Below, in pieces: positions 15,416 to 24,858 of a DNA stretch of 49,787 nucleotides. The translations under genes and the position numbers were made by a program. A model generated the notes under the pieces. It made no database searches and was not told the DNA's origin. It saw only the letters and a program-made list of their open reading frames with translations. Numbering within the stretch: the first letter of the stretch is position 1; each line of letters opens with the position of its first letter. Where the stretch lies: IMG/VR virus record IMGVR_UViG_3300027806_000009, positions 1 through 49,787 of that record. One strand, 5' to 3'. The stretch is from a virus.

Positions 15416-15871
15416 ATGTCTATTGGTAATGCTTACACCCCGACCGATCGGGTCGTGGATGCGAACGGTCAGTCGATCCTCGGTGCGGATGGTCGCCCCG
15501 ACGTTACTCAGGTGGTTCAGGTAACTCGCGTCAAGAACGGCGTTCGTCCCGGCACGGCACCGAACCAAGTCGCGTACTTGGACGAGGTTTACTCTGTCCC
15601 CACTGGTTGCGGATTTGTTGTCGTTCGGCACTTTTCCCAGACAGCCGCACAGTTGGCAGCCGGAACTCAAACCTTCTCACACGCCGAGTTGGTGTTTCCG
15701 GTCTATACAAACACCACGACCCTGAACGCGGGCGTTGGTGGCGATACCACCGCCCGCCTCAACATCAACATGCCGATCGGCACTCGCGCCACTACTACTG
15801 ACGGCGAGGTTCACGTCAAAGTTGCCGAAACCTCAACGCCGTTCGTTGTCGTCGGCGCGCAGATCACCTAA
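15416..15871 (+). CDS. Hypothetical structural protein, 151 aa
   Basis: Strand-rich sequence with many Thr and Val (VVQVTRVKNGV, EVHVKVAETSTPFVVVGAQI) immediately after the capsid gene, ended by a strong terminator at 15891. The position and composition suggest a head decoration or neck protein. No sequence family is certain. Confidence 0.65.
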   Translation: MSIGNAYTPTDRVVDANGQSILGADGRPDVTQVVQVTRVKNGVRPGTAPNQVAYLDEVYSVPTGCGFVVVRHFSQTAAQLAAGTQTFSHAELVFPVYTNTTTLNAGVGGDTTARLNINMPIGTRATTTDGEVHVKVAETSTPFVVVGAQIT

Positions 15872-15890
15872 CCCCCTCTACCTCCTCCTG

Positions 15891-15923
15891 CCCGCCAGCG
15901 TGCGAAAGTGCGCGGCGGGTTTT
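15891..15923 (+). terminator. Rho-independent terminator after capsid operon
   Basis: Outer arms CCCGCC and GGCGGG enclose an inner wobble-paired stem around a GAAA loop, followed by TTTTG. It sits 20 bases after the stop of the 15416 gene, the position of the T7 phi-terminator after the capsid gene. Confidence 0.75.
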
Positions 15924-15950
15924 GTCTCGTTTACTACCCGGAGTATCAGA

Positions 15951-16172
15951 ATGTCAATCAGCGACGTTGGCGTGCTTGTAACACTGATTGTTACCGGCGC
16001 AGGCATGGTCTACAAACTCGGACAGATTCACCAATCCAGCCAAGCGATTGGAGATCAAGTAAAGAACCTTGGCAGCAAACTCGAAGAGTTGATGGGAAAA
16101 CACGACGCGATCGCATCTCGTCTGGCTCGGGTCGAGGCGTGGCACGAGGCCCAGAACCAACGGACGCGCTGA
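15951..16172 (+). CDS. Small membrane-anchored coiled-coil protein, 73 aa
   Basis: Residues about 5-23 (DVGVLVTLIVTGAGMVYKLG) form one membrane span. The rest is a predicted coiled coil (IGDQVKNLGSKLEELMGKHDAIASRLARVEAW). One short N-terminal span plus a cytoplasmic or periplasmic helix fits a pinholin-like or spanin-like lysis component, but also an unrelated anchor. GGAG lies about 8 bases upstream. Confidence 0.6.
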   Translation: MSISDVGVLVTLIVTGAGMVYKLGQIHQSSQAIGDQVKNLGSKLEELMGKHDAIASRLARVEAWHEAQNQRTR

Positions 16173-16208
16173 TCGACAGCACCACACAAGCACTCGAAGG
16201 AACACACC

Positions 16209-16739
16209 ATGATTAGGACCGTTGGCGATAGCCGAACCCTGCAACCTGTCAGGAACAACCACGCGAACGCGCTGCCCAGCACAAATGCTGACGGCACGCT
16301 TGTTGGCATCCAAGCAGACCAAAATGCCTTTGGCATGTGGACAGTCGCGGATATCCCACAACTGTCCGGCATTGAGATCGTGCCGATGGTTACTGCTGCT
16401 AAGTCAACAACGTTTGCGGTGTATGCCTCTATCCCGATTGCTGGAGCATCGGGCAACTTTACCTACCAGCGTATTTGCACGTTTACCGCAACACCTCCAA
16501 CAGTTTCGCCACAGGCCGCTGGATACGCAACAACGGCACTTGGGCAATCCCTGAACTACTGCACAATCTCGCTATTGGTCAACGAGACGGGCAACGCAGC
16601 CGCCGTTCTTTTGGCTGGTCCTACTGGTCAGCAGTCGGTCCTCATCGACCCACAGGACTACGACAACCTCGTGATTATGTCTAGGGGCGCAGACTCGGGC
16701 ACCTTCACCTCGATCTGGACCCGTCAGTTGAACGTCTAA
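16209..16739 (+). CDS. Hypothetical virion protein, 176 aa
   Basis: A beta-rich Thr/Ala/Ser protein (TVADIPQLSGIEIVPMVTAAKSTTFAVYASI) ending FTSIWTRQLNV. It lies in the structural block after the capsid region and is probably a head fibre, decoration or tail component. GGAACACACC precedes ATG 16209. No named family. Confidence 0.6.
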   Translation: MIRTVGDSRTLQPVRNNHANALPSTNADGTLVGIQADQNAFGMWTVADIPQLSGIEIVPMVTAAKSTTFAVYASIPIAGASGNFTYQRICTFTATPPTVSPQAAGYATTALGQSLNYCTISLLVNETGNAAAVLLAGPTGQQSVLIDPQDYDNLVIMSRGADSGTFTSIWTRQLNV

Positions 16740-16763
16740 CCGCACCGACAGGTAGGAAAAACC

Positions 16764-17486
16764 ATGAGCAGAAAACGCTTTGGACTTGGAACAAGGGTCA
16801 GCCTATCCGGAATAACTGGCGACGCGATACCGACGTTGCAAATACGCGGCGCGAACCAGACCGCGCCGGTGGTAAGTGTTGACTCAACGTCGTTCCCGCA
16901 AGACGCGACGGTCTTCTTGCAAGTCCGCGTAAACGGCACGCGCCTTATTGAGTGCTCTGGCAATCAGACAATGTTTTTGGGACCGTTTGCCGTGAACGGG
17001 AACAGTGAGTGGTTACAATCCACTGGCAGGTTTATTGCTACTAACTCGACCTCTGGCCAAGGCCCCACAATCCCACAGATCAACGTTTACGCAACGGGAT
17101 CGCATACTGCTCTGGCTTATCGGTTGCATCACGGTGTAACTGGTGATTTTACAACGCAAAATCCTACCGGAACCTTTCAGTGGGGCATCAACTCTGCCAA
17201 CGGTGGGTTACACGCCCGGTTTGCAACGACCGCGACTTCGGGCACTGCAACGCGCGGGACGGTCGCTCTGACCGCTGGCACCGTTACCGTTACAAACACC
17301 TACGTTGCCACGGGCGATCGCGTAATCATCAGTTTTGTAACTGGCAGCGGCACGCTGTCAAGCCAGTACGAGTGTACGGCTATTGTAAACCTGACCAGTT
17401 TTACGATTACCGGGAAACTCGCTACAAACCTCATCAACGTCGCAGACAACTCGACGGTTTATTGGGAAATCATCCGCCCCGCCTAA
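16764..17486 (+). CDS. Tail-fibre-like protein, 240 aa
   Basis: The C-terminal 80 residues follow the pattern RGTVALTAGTVTVTNTYVATGDRVIIS...SFTITGKLATN...STVYWEII. That repeat-like domain ends many phage fibre and collar proteins. The N-terminal part is strand-rich and probably attaches to the particle. It sits directly upstream of the spike gene. Confidence 0.65.
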   Translation: MSRKRFGLGTRVSLSGITGDAIPTLQIRGANQTAPVVSVDSTSFPQDATVFLQVRVNGTRLIECSGNQTMFLGPFAVNGNSEWLQSTGRFIATNSTSGQGPTIPQINVYATGSHTALAYRLHHGVTGDFTTQNPTGTFQWGINSANGGLHARFATTATSGTATRGTVALTAGTVTVTNTYVATGDRVIISFVTGSGTLSSQYECTAIVNLTSFTITGKLATNLINVADNSTVYWEIIRPA

Positions 17487-17516
17487 ACCACCACCCCTCA
17501 CCAAAGAAAGCCACTT

Positions 17517-19334
17517 ATGCCCCAACCCATGCTCTCGGTTCTGCTCTCCGCAAACACCGTCATCTTGGCCAGTATGCTCGGACTCAAGACCGACCTCAGC
17601 GCACAAACGCAGGCAGCTAACACGCAGGCGGTCCAAGACGTACTGGACAACCTCAACAAACTCGGCGGCGGGACGCTGTTCTTCGACCAGCCGGGCACGT
17701 ACACCGTCGGGCCGGAAAGGTGTAACACACCGGGCACACCCAACTACCGCGTCAACTCCTCTCTGGTGATCTATTCCAACACGACGATCGAGGGGGTCAA
17801 CGGCGTAACGCTGCGCCGGGCCAACAAATCCAACTGCTACTTCCTGCGCAACAACCTGGCCGGGGACTCGACGCTGCGGGATAAGAATATCACAATCCGC
17901 AATATCAACTTTGACTTCAACCATACCGACGGAACGGGCGGCAACTCGAATGCGCAAGGTCCAACCCCTCGCGGTGCTGGGTTCTGGTGGGATGACGGCA
18001 TCTGGTTTGACCGCGTGGACGTCCTGACGATTACAGACGGGACGTACGTGCGGGCCGCCAAGTACCTGATCTGGATTACCAACTGCACCGATGGGTACTA
18101 CGCCCGCCTAAGAATGACGAACACCAACTCCGACGGCCTCCACTTTGGGGCTGGGTGCTGGCGGCACCGCACCGACAACATCTACGCAAAGGTCCACGAT
18201 AACGCTCTGCCGATCATTGTCAACGAGGGAGCATATCGCAGCACAGTCAGCAACCAGTTCTGCCAGTCCCCCACGGGCAGTTCGGGCGAGTTTGTGTTTA
18301 CCAACACCGTGCTGGATAACTGCTTTGAGGCATTCCGGTTTGCTGGTTCTACCGGCAACACGATCAGCAACGTGCTTATTGACGGCGTTACGGGCACGTC
18401 CTCAACAGGAACCTGGTGGTCTATCCGCGATGACAACGCCGACGTAGGCAACGGCACGCCTGCGGGGATCATCGGCGGGACGCACACCGGGATCATCATC
18501 CGCAACGCCAGCGTGGTCTGCCCGGTAGCCAACTACACCGGCGGGATCAGTGCGATAAACTGCAAAGACATCACGCTTGAAAATATCCATACCGCGCCCG
18601 ACAACGATCTGTTGATGATGTTCCCCGCCGTGGCGGGGATGGACTTCATCAAGATCGTCAACTGCTCGGCGGCGCGGGCGTGGCGCGGGTGGGTAACGCT
18701 CAGCGGGACAATCGACCAGGTATCCGAAACAGGCTCTAACGTGCGGCTTGGTCCAGATGGCCGGCTGGTCCAGTGTGCGGCTGACGCCGTCAACGGCGTG
18801 CCGGTTCCTTGCGCGATCGGCGGTATCTCTGTCTCGGGCGGGGCCGTTACTCTCGCGCCTGGGTCCGCTCACAGCAGCGATTTTATCTTCCGCACCGATC
18901 CGGGCGTGGTTGTCAGTCGTGGCGTGTCTTGCACAAAGGACGTGAGCGGTGTAAGCGGCATCATCGACGCGCAGCACACATCCGAGATCGCGTTCAGGTT
19001 GCCCTTCCTTTGGGCGGGCGATAGTGGTGCAACTTCGCACGTCATTTACCAGCGGAACCCAAACAGCAAGTCGTACATCGACGCGACCGGGCTTGTCTAC
19101 AAGGACTGGAGCAAGTTCAACGATCGCGGACTCGTTGGCGATGTAACCGGGACCGGGTATGTTCGGGTCAACGGAAACATCCGTATTCGGGGGAGACATG
19201 TTATTGCTGGCCAACCGCCTTCCGCGTCGGTCATCAACGGGGACAGTTTCTACAACACCGACACAAGCGGACTTGCGCCGTTTACGGCTGTTGGAAGGTA
19301 TGTCCACAAAGGCGGGGCGTGGGTCGCCGCCTGA
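17517..19334 (+). CDS. Tailspike-like protein with pectate-lyase beta-helix
   Basis: 605 residues. Residues about 35-75 (NTQAVQDVLDNLNKLGGGTLFFDQPGTYTV) are the classic opening of the pectate-lyase-3 type right-handed beta-helix. The following 330 residues show repeating strand turns rich in Asn and Ile (NITIRNINFDFNH, NTISNVLIDGVTG, DITLENIHTAP). The last 90 residues form a separate end domain with TSGLAPFTAVGRYVHKGGAWV. It probably recognises or cuts a surface polysaccharide. Catalytic residues cannot be assigned by eye. Confidence 0.75.
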   Translation: MPQPMLSVLLSANTVILASMLGLKTDLSAQTQAANTQAVQDVLDNLNKLGGGTLFFDQPGTYTVGPERCNTPGTPNYRVNSSLVIYSNTTIEGVNGVTLRRANKSNCYFLRNNLAGDSTLRDKNITIRNINFDFNHTDGTGGNSNAQGPTPRGAGFWWDDGIWFDRVDVLTITDGTYVRAAKYLIWITNCTDGYYARLRMTNTNSDGLHFGAGCWRHRTDNIYAKVHDNALPIIVNEGAYRSTVSNQFCQSPTGSSGEFVFTNTVLDNCFEAFRFAGSTGNTISNVLIDGVTGTSSTGTWWSIRDDNADVGNGTPAGIIGGTHTGIIIRNASVVCPVANYTGGISAINCKDITLENIHTAPDNDLLMMFPAVAGMDFIKIVNCSAARAWRGWVTLSGTIDQVSETGSNVRLGPDGRLVQCAADAVNGVPVPCAIGGISVSGGAVTLAPGSAHSSDFIFRTDPGVVVSRGVSCTKDVSGVSGIIDAQHTSEIAFRLPFLWAGDSGATSHVIYQRNPNSKSYIDATGLVYKDWSKFNDRGLVGDVTGTGYVRVNGNIRIRGRHVIAGQPPSASVINGDSFYNTDTSGLAPFTAVGRYVHKGGAWVAA

Positions 19335-19445
19335 CGTGCGGTCGTTCACGATCACGCCGCGCCGGCTTTGCCTCAAAGGTTGTGTTAGACGTTTCGATTG
19401 CGACGGAATAACTACTTGGCGTTCGGTAGCACAAGGAGATTTACC

Positions 19446-20219
19446 ATGAGAACCAAGCGCGATAATCTAAGGTCTGCACTGTTCTTTATCCTCGGATTTG
19501 CTCTAGTGCAAGCACTGTTTCTGCTCACGGGCTGCTCGCCACCGACGGTCGATAGCCCGTTCACCGGCAAGCCCGTAACCGGCGATCAACTGCTGGCCCA
19601 GGTCGCCAAGGCCGAGGCGCAGGTGGTCAAAGAGGAAGCAGAAGACAAGGCGAAGGCCGAGGCTGCTGTCCGCGCCGCGACGGCCAAGGCTGAGGCTGAG
19701 GTCAGGCGCATCACCGCTCAGACCAAAGTGGATCAGGCCAAGCGCGAGGAACAACTGGCCGACGTTGTTGCGGCGGCGGCTGTCAACACGGAGAACATCA
19801 TGGCCGAGTTCGCGGCCTCGCGTGCGATCCGAAAGGCCGCAAGCGAAGCACTGAACGCGCAGAAGGAAGATGCTTTTGCGGTCTTGCAAGCCGAGGATGC
19901 CAAGCGTATGGCGTGGGCCAACTTCGGCGGGAACATCCCCATTGTAAAGCAGTTGGCCGCGTCGGCTGGTTTCGACACAAGCACGCTCGCCGGGCTTCTT
20001 ATCGGCGGCGGCGGGGGTGTCGCTTGGCAAAACAGCCGGTCCCGCAAACGCGAGAATGAGGCGAAAGAAGCGTCTCGCAAGCGCGAGGACGATTTGTGGG
20101 ATGAGGCCACCGCCAAAGCGAAGGCGGAAGCGGACGCACAGCGGGCACGAGCCGATGGACTTCAGGCCCAACTTCTTGCCTTGATGACACCGCCCCCAGC
20201 CGTTGCACCCAAAGGGTAA
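19446..20219 (+). CDS. Lipoprotein with long coiled coil, 257 aa
   Basis: Residues 11-29 are hydrophobic and end in the lipobox LLTGC with C30, so the mature protein should be lipid-anchored. Residues about 48-165 are an Ala/Glu/Lys coiled coil. A glycine-rich hydrophobic stretch (about 177-195, TLAGLLIGGGGGVAW) could be a second span, and another charged coil follows. A lipoprotein with a long coil recalls spanin-type lysis proteins, but this one is unusually long. CAAGGAG precedes ATG 19446. Confidence 0.6.
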   Translation: MRTKRDNLRSALFFILGFALVQALFLLTGCSPPTVDSPFTGKPVTGDQLLAQVAKAEAQVVKEEAEDKAKAEAAVRAATAKAEAEVRRITAQTKVDQAKREEQLADVVAAAAVNTENIMAEFAASRAIRKAASEALNAQKEDAFAVLQAEDAKRMAWANFGGNIPIVKQLAASAGFDTSTLAGLLIGGGGGVAWQNSRSRKRENEAKEASRKREDDLWDEATAKAKAEADAQRARADGLQAQLLALMTPPPAVAPKG

Positions 20220-20222
20220 ACC

Positions 20223-20915
20223 ATGACCACACTCGAAGGCGTAAACACCATCCTTCGCGGCGTGGGAATCGACCCGGTTGCTTCCATCCCCACACCCGGC
20301 ACGGGTGATATCGACACCGACCGGGCTTCGGTCCAGTTCGCACGCTCCCTGACCCAGATTCAGCGCGGGGAGTACCAGCCCGAGATTCGCTGGGCTACCC
20401 ATTCGATTGTCGTCTCGTCCTACACCGGCAACCCGATCAACGGCGAGATCGTCAATCAGACGACCAGCGGGGCGACGGCAATCCTGCACTACTTCACGGG
20501 CGGCAAGGCTTGGCTGGTGGTGCAGACGGGCACGCTGGCGGGGACCGATAACCTGACGGGCCAAACCTCGGCTGCGGTGCTGACGACCGGGGCGTTGACC
20601 GCGCTCCCACAGATGGGCGTGGCCGATTGGGCGATTGACGCACTCCCGCCTGCGATGGCCGAGTACGTTGCGGCCCACGCTGCAACCCGGTATCAACAGG
20701 CGTGGAAGCGTGGCCGGATCGACGACCAGTTTCTTTCGCGTCTAGAGGCCGAGGCCCGGCAGGCGTTCATGTTCGAGGACAACCTTATCGGACGCTGGAC
20801 CCAACTCTACACCGCGCACCAGTTGAACCTCCGCGATGCCGGTATCCCCGGTCGGTGGGGTTCGTCTAACGCTCGGCTCGGTCTCAGTGGCCGGTCAACT
20901 ACTTGGGAGGATTGA
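20223..20915 (+). CDS. Tail tubular protein A (T7 gp11-like)
   Basis: 230 residues; T7 gp11 has 196. The front (LEGVNTILRGVGIDPVASI) and the end (AEYVAAHAATRYQQAWKRG...FMFEDN) match the gp11 adaptor pattern. An inserted segment at about 58-125 (NGEIVNQTTSGATAILHYFTGG) is a small beta module found in other structural proteins. It forms the ring between portal and nozzle and overlaps tubular protein B by one base. Confidence 0.85.
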   Translation: MTTLEGVNTILRGVGIDPVASIPTPGTGDIDTDRASVQFARSLTQIQRGEYQPEIRWATHSIVVSSYTGNPINGEIVNQTTSGATAILHYFTGGKAWLVVQTGTLAGTDNLTGQTSAAVLTTGALTALPQMGVADWAIDALPPAMAEYVAAHAATRYQQAWKRGRIDDQFLSRLEAEARQAFMFEDNLIGRWTQLYTAHQLNLRDAGIPGRWGSSNARLGLSGRSTTWED

Positions 20916-23900
20916 TGGGCAACCCGACGACCGCCAGAATCCCGTTCTTGAACGGGGGACTCTCGCGGCAGCCCGACGAAACCCGGCAGGTTGCACAGTT
21001 GAAGGTGTGCAACGATTCGGAAGTCTCGATCGAACTGGGCACGGGCAAGCGGCAAGGGACGCGCCACCGCGCGGTGTTTGCATCTTGGCCCACTGGGAAC
21101 ACCTACGACGGGTTCGCGGTCAACACCGACCGATCGGAGTCCTACGACCTTGTGATGGACTCTGCCGGTGTGCTTCGGATTGTCGGCGACGACTACTCCG
21201 AGTGGGTGGTCTACAACTCCGGTCAGACCGCTGGGTATCTGGCTACGAACGCTGGCACGGCCAAGTGCATCGCCTGTATGCTCGGGGACGGCGCGGTGGT
21301 GGCAAGCCAAGGGATCAACCCGTCTGCCTCGGCCACGCCGTTCGTATCGACCACGCGGGAGTGCAAGGACTTCTCGGAGGTCGAGGGCGTTACGCTCCAG
21401 CCGGGCCAGATTGCCCGCGCCCGCCTGCGGTATCTCTCTGACCCTCCGGGGTTGTACCGCTACCAGCCGGGCAAAGGCACGCACGCGACGCTGACGTTCG
21501 GTGCTTCGCAAGTGGGAGACGGCAGCGGCCCGTTGCGCAACTTCTCGGAAACCTTTCGTAACCCAAAGGGTGCGCGGGTCAAGTTTGCCCGAGTGGTGCA
21601 TGAGCAAAACACCTGCTCCTACGACAGCGGCACAAAGAAGATCACGGTCAGCGTCCCGACGTACCCAAACAACATCGAACCGGGCGAGCAGGTTTTCATC
21701 ACCGGCACGGGTGCAGGTGCTTACACGATTGCGTCGGCTACGTCATCGACGATAACGTTGGTAGATGCCATCCCCGGAGCACCGGCAAACGTCAACGTCC
21801 GTGGTGTTGGCCGTGAGGTTGAAGTGGCGATTGATTTTGCCAACACGCCAATCGACGATCTTGCACAGGCCGGTGCCCGCGTGCAACAGGCTTTCCGCGA
21901 TCAGGGGCTTCCCAACGTAGCGGCTTCGTTTGCGGTCAGCACGCCAGGGACTAACCAGACGTGCCGACTGACGCTCACCTCTAACTGGGGTGGCCCTCTC
22001 GCTGGCTTTCCTGCCAACGAGTTTGTGCGGCCACCAGCCGCCGGAAGTTCGTATGACGCGTCGAAGAACGAGGCTGGCTGCCCATTCAACGCCACCACCG
22101 CAGCCCGCAGCACCGGCGCGGCTCCTGGCACGGGCACCGGCGCGGTCCAGTTCCAAAACTCGCCACGAAGCCGCTGGGTGCCGATTGGCGAGCCTGACCA
22201 GGACACGGGCCAGCCGAACCTCACGACACTCCCGGTCAAGGTGGCACGAGTTCGCGGGGACTACGCCACTGCGCCTGCGGAGATGGGCGCGATTGCCCAG
22301 TACCGATTTAGGGACGTGGGGACGACGTTCTGCGTCGATGAACTGGGGCGGGCGAACGGCACGTTCAGTAGTGCGATGGCCGTTGCTGGCACGCCACTGA
22401 GCGGTTCGGGAATCACTGGTACTTCTGGCCTGGTGTTCACCAGCAAGACCATGAGCAGTACGGTCTACCGGCCGCTCTCAGGCTGGGGTCCGATCAGTTT
22501 TGAGTTCTGGCTTCGCGGGACCGCCAGCGGCAACGGCGACCTGTTCCGCATGGTCGGAACGCCGGGCCGGACGTTCTTCTCCGGCGCGTCAGCACCGGCA
22601 GTCGTCATTGCCCAGACCACGGCGGGCAAACTGTCGATCGCGTGCGGCAATCAGTTGGCCGAAACTCAGTCAGCCGTCACGGGCCTCTACGGCGGTTCGT
22701 GGAAGCACGTCGTCATCACGTTTACGCCGGGCACAACCTCGGCAACCTGCACAATCAACGGCGTGAATGAGCCGTTGACCCTGACCCTTCCCGGTGTCGG
22801 GCCTCCCAGTGCTTTCGGCACCCCAGCGGGCGACTCTTACAACACCGTTCTTGGCGGCAACTGGACGGGCGACATCGCCGAGTTCGCCATCTACGACGGG
22901 TCGATGGGCAACTCGATTGCCCTCTGGCGGTACAACCAGTTCAACGCCACAGCACAAAGCCCAATGGCCTGCGTCCGGCACCTTCCCTGGCAGCCGAGAC
23001 GCTCGGGCGATGAGCAAAGCAACCCGGCGAGCAAGTTGCTTACGCAGGGCTTGCCCATCCGCGCGATCCAATCGTGGCAGGGTCGGCTGGAGATTGCCGC
23101 TGGCAACTTGCTGGCGTTCTCGGCTGGTAACCGCGACTACACCCGGCTGTATACCCAAGACGTAACAACCACCCTGGACGACGACCCGTTCGACCAGCCC
23201 ATCGGTGAGGATTCAGGCGGGGCGATCCGCTCGATGCTCGCCTTTGACAAGACGCTGCTGGTTACTACGGCGGGGCGCACGCAGTTTTCTATCGGCTTTA
23301 CCGAGGCACTTGCGCCCTCTCGAATATCGGTTATCCCCGCACCCGAAGAATCGATTATCGACGTGCAGCCCGCCCGCATGGGTGAGCGTGCGTACTACAT
23401 CAAGCCCACGGGCGGGTTCGTCCAGTTGGTCGAGTACGAACTTGACCCGAACGGCGACCGGATTGCTGGCGTGAGCCAGAGCGTCGGACGGCATGTATTC
23501 GACCTGATTAGCACGACGAACCTGCTGATGGCGAGCGCGCCGGATACCCAATCGGTGCTGCTGGTTGCGCGGGGCACGGGCACGGCCTACCTCTACCGCA
23601 CGGCGTTTATCAACGGCGAGCGTCGGCTTGCCGCGTGGTCAGTCCTGACCTTCAACGGTGCGGACATCCGGGCGGTGGTATCTCGCGGTACACAGGCGCG
23701 GCTCTACACCCTGCGCGGTTCGGCGATGGTGCTGGAAACCTTCGACATGGGCGGCGAGGCAACGCCAGCGGGTTACTCGTATCTACCGCGTATGGACGGC
23801 CAAGTAACGTCTGCACAGTGCGTCAGCGTCTTGTTTAGCAGCGGTACTACGACTTGGACGCTTCCCACGGGCGTAACCTCTGCTGGCCTGACGACGATCG

Positions 23901-24319
23901 TGAAGGCCAACGGGACAGTGCTGCTGGGCACCCCATCGGGCAGCACGGTAACGGCCACGGGCGACCACACCTCCGTGGGCACTACGCTGGGCCGACCGAT
24001 CGACTGGGACGTTCAACTCTCTGCCCAGTTCCTTCGGGATAACCAGGATCGTTCGTTCATCTCGCCCGACTTCCACCCGCGCGAGATCACCGTTCGGTAC
24101 GCGCGGAGCGGGTACTTCAAGATCGGATGGGTGGTCAACAACCGTACAGAGGTGTTCAAGGTGGTCGATCTTGGGGCAACGCCGGTCAGCGGCAAGAAGG
24201 ACATCTACGGCGGTGGCCCAGCCGACCGGACCACCATCCGCATCTCATCGTCCGATCCGCGCCCGGCCTACGTCGGTGGTATTGACACCAGCGGCGACCT
24301 TGTTCAGGAGCGTGTCTAA
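20915..24319 (+). CDS. Tail tubular protein B (T7 gp12-like) with LamG-type insertion
   Basis: 1134 residues; T7 gp12 has 794. ATG 20915 follows TTGGGAGG. The front (RIPFLNGGLSRQPDETR) and the back (LPIRAIQSWQGRLEIAAGNLL, VQPARMGERAYYI) are gp12-like nozzle sequence. Residues about 455-675 form an inserted concanavalin/LamG-type domain: ISFEFWLRG, GGSWKHVVITFTPG, GGNWTGDIAEFAIYDG. The insertion explains the extra length and may bind host glycans. The nozzle contacts tubular protein A and the spike. Confidence 0.85.
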   Translation: MGNPTTARIPFLNGGLSRQPDETRQVAQLKVCNDSEVSIELGTGKRQGTRHRAVFASWPTGNTYDGFAVNTDRSESYDLVMDSAGVLRIVGDDYSEWVVYNSGQTAGYLATNAGTAKCIACMLGDGAVVASQGINPSASATPFVSTTRECKDFSEVEGVTLQPGQIARARLRYLSDPPGLYRYQPGKGTHATLTFGASQVGDGSGPLRNFSETFRNPKGARVKFARVVHEQNTCSYDSGTKKITVSVPTYPNNIEPGEQVFITGTGAGAYTIASATSSTITLVDAIPGAPANVNVRGVGREVEVAIDFANTPIDDLAQAGARVQQAFRDQGLPNVAASFAVSTPGTNQTCRLTLTSNWGGPLAGFPANEFVRPPAAGSSYDASKNEAGCPFNATTAARSTGAAPGTGTGAVQFQNSPRSRWVPIGEPDQDTGQPNLTTLPVKVARVRGDYATAPAEMGAIAQYRFRDVGTTFCVDELGRANGTFSSAMAVAGTPLSGSGITGTSGLVFTSKTMSSTVYRPLSGWGPISFEFWLRGTASGNGDLFRMVGTPGRTFFSGASAPAVVIAQTTAGKLSIACGNQLAETQSAVTGLYGGSWKHVVITFTPGTTSATCTINGVNEPLTLTLPGVGPPSAFGTPAGDSYNTVLGGNWTGDIAEFAIYDGSMGNSIALWRYNQFNATAQSPMACVRHLPWQPRRSGDEQSNPASKLLTQGLPIRAIQSWQGRLEIAAGNLLAFSAGNRDYTRLYTQDVTTTLDDDPFDQPIGEDSGGAIRSMLAFDKTLLVTTAGRTQFSIGFTEALAPSRISVIPAPEESIIDVQPARMGERAYYIKPTGGFVQLVEYELDPNGDRIAGVSQSVGRHVFDLISTTNLLMASAPDTQSVLLVARGTGTAYLYRTAFINGERRLAAWSVLTFNGADIRAVVSRGTQARLYTLRGSAMVLETFDMGGEATPAGYSYLPRMDGQVTSAQCVSVLFSSGTTTWTLPTGVTSAGLTTIVKANGTVLLGTPSGSTVTATGDHTSVGTTLGRPIDWDVQLSAQFLRDNQDRSFISPDFHPREITVRYARSGYFKIGWVVNNRTEVFKVVDLGATPVSGKKDIYGGGPADRTTIRISSSDPRPAYVGGIDTSGDLVQERV

Positions 24320-24855
24320 TGACCGGAACAGAGATTGCAATTGCGAGCCTGATTATATCGGCGATAGGTACGGGAACGGCCATTGCCGGGCAGCAGCAGC
24401 AGAACCAGCGGGCAAAGAAGGCCGAGAACAACGCGCGTGAGGCGGGGCAGATTCAGGCCGCGCAGCAGGCGGCGGCGGACGCAAAGGAACGCGAGAGGAT
24501 CAACCAGCAGGTCGCGCAGCAGCGGGCACTGGCCGGGCTTCTTGCCGAGGCCAGCGGCACGCCCACGGGTGCCGGGCTTTCGGTCCAGAACTCCATTGTC
24601 CGCCAGGGCGCGGCAGACCTCGTTACCCTCTCTGGCAACGCCGGTCGGAACCAACTGGCGATTGGCAGCAACACCAACGCGAACATCATCTCCGCACAGG
24701 GTCGGCGGATCGACCCGCTTACCGGGGCGTTCTCGGCTGCGATCCAGGGCGCATCAACGTTCTACGATGTCAACTCGTCGCTGACCGAACTGAACCGATC
24801 CACAACCCCGCCCGCGCCACCGCCTATCTCTGGAGGCATGGGTCCACCAGCATAA
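24319..24855 (+). CDS. Internal virion protein A (T7 gp14-like)
   Basis: 178 residues (T7 gp14 196). An N-terminal hydrophobic stretch (TEIAIASLIISAIGTGTAIAG) is followed by a Gln/Ala-rich coil. Then comes LLAEASGTPTGAGLSVQNSIVRQGAADL, a segment typical of this family. It would be ejected first and form the outer-membrane pore for DNA entry. It lies at the gp14 position, upstream of the gp15- and gp16-like genes. Confidence 0.8.
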   Translation: MTGTEIAIASLIISAIGTGTAIAGQQQQNQRAKKAENNAREAGQIQAAQQAAADAKERERINQQVAQQRALAGLLAEASGTPTGAGLSVQNSIVRQGAADLVTLSGNAGRNQLAIGSNTNANIISAQGRRIDPLTGAFSAAIQGASTFYDVNSSLTELNRSTTPPAPPPISGGMGPPA

Positions 24856-24858
24856 ACC

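Noticed and set aside
18402-20696. Long minus-strand frames opposite the spike, lipoprotein and tubular A genes
   Set aside because: They are Arg/Pro/Gly-rich mirror frames of well-supported structural genes.
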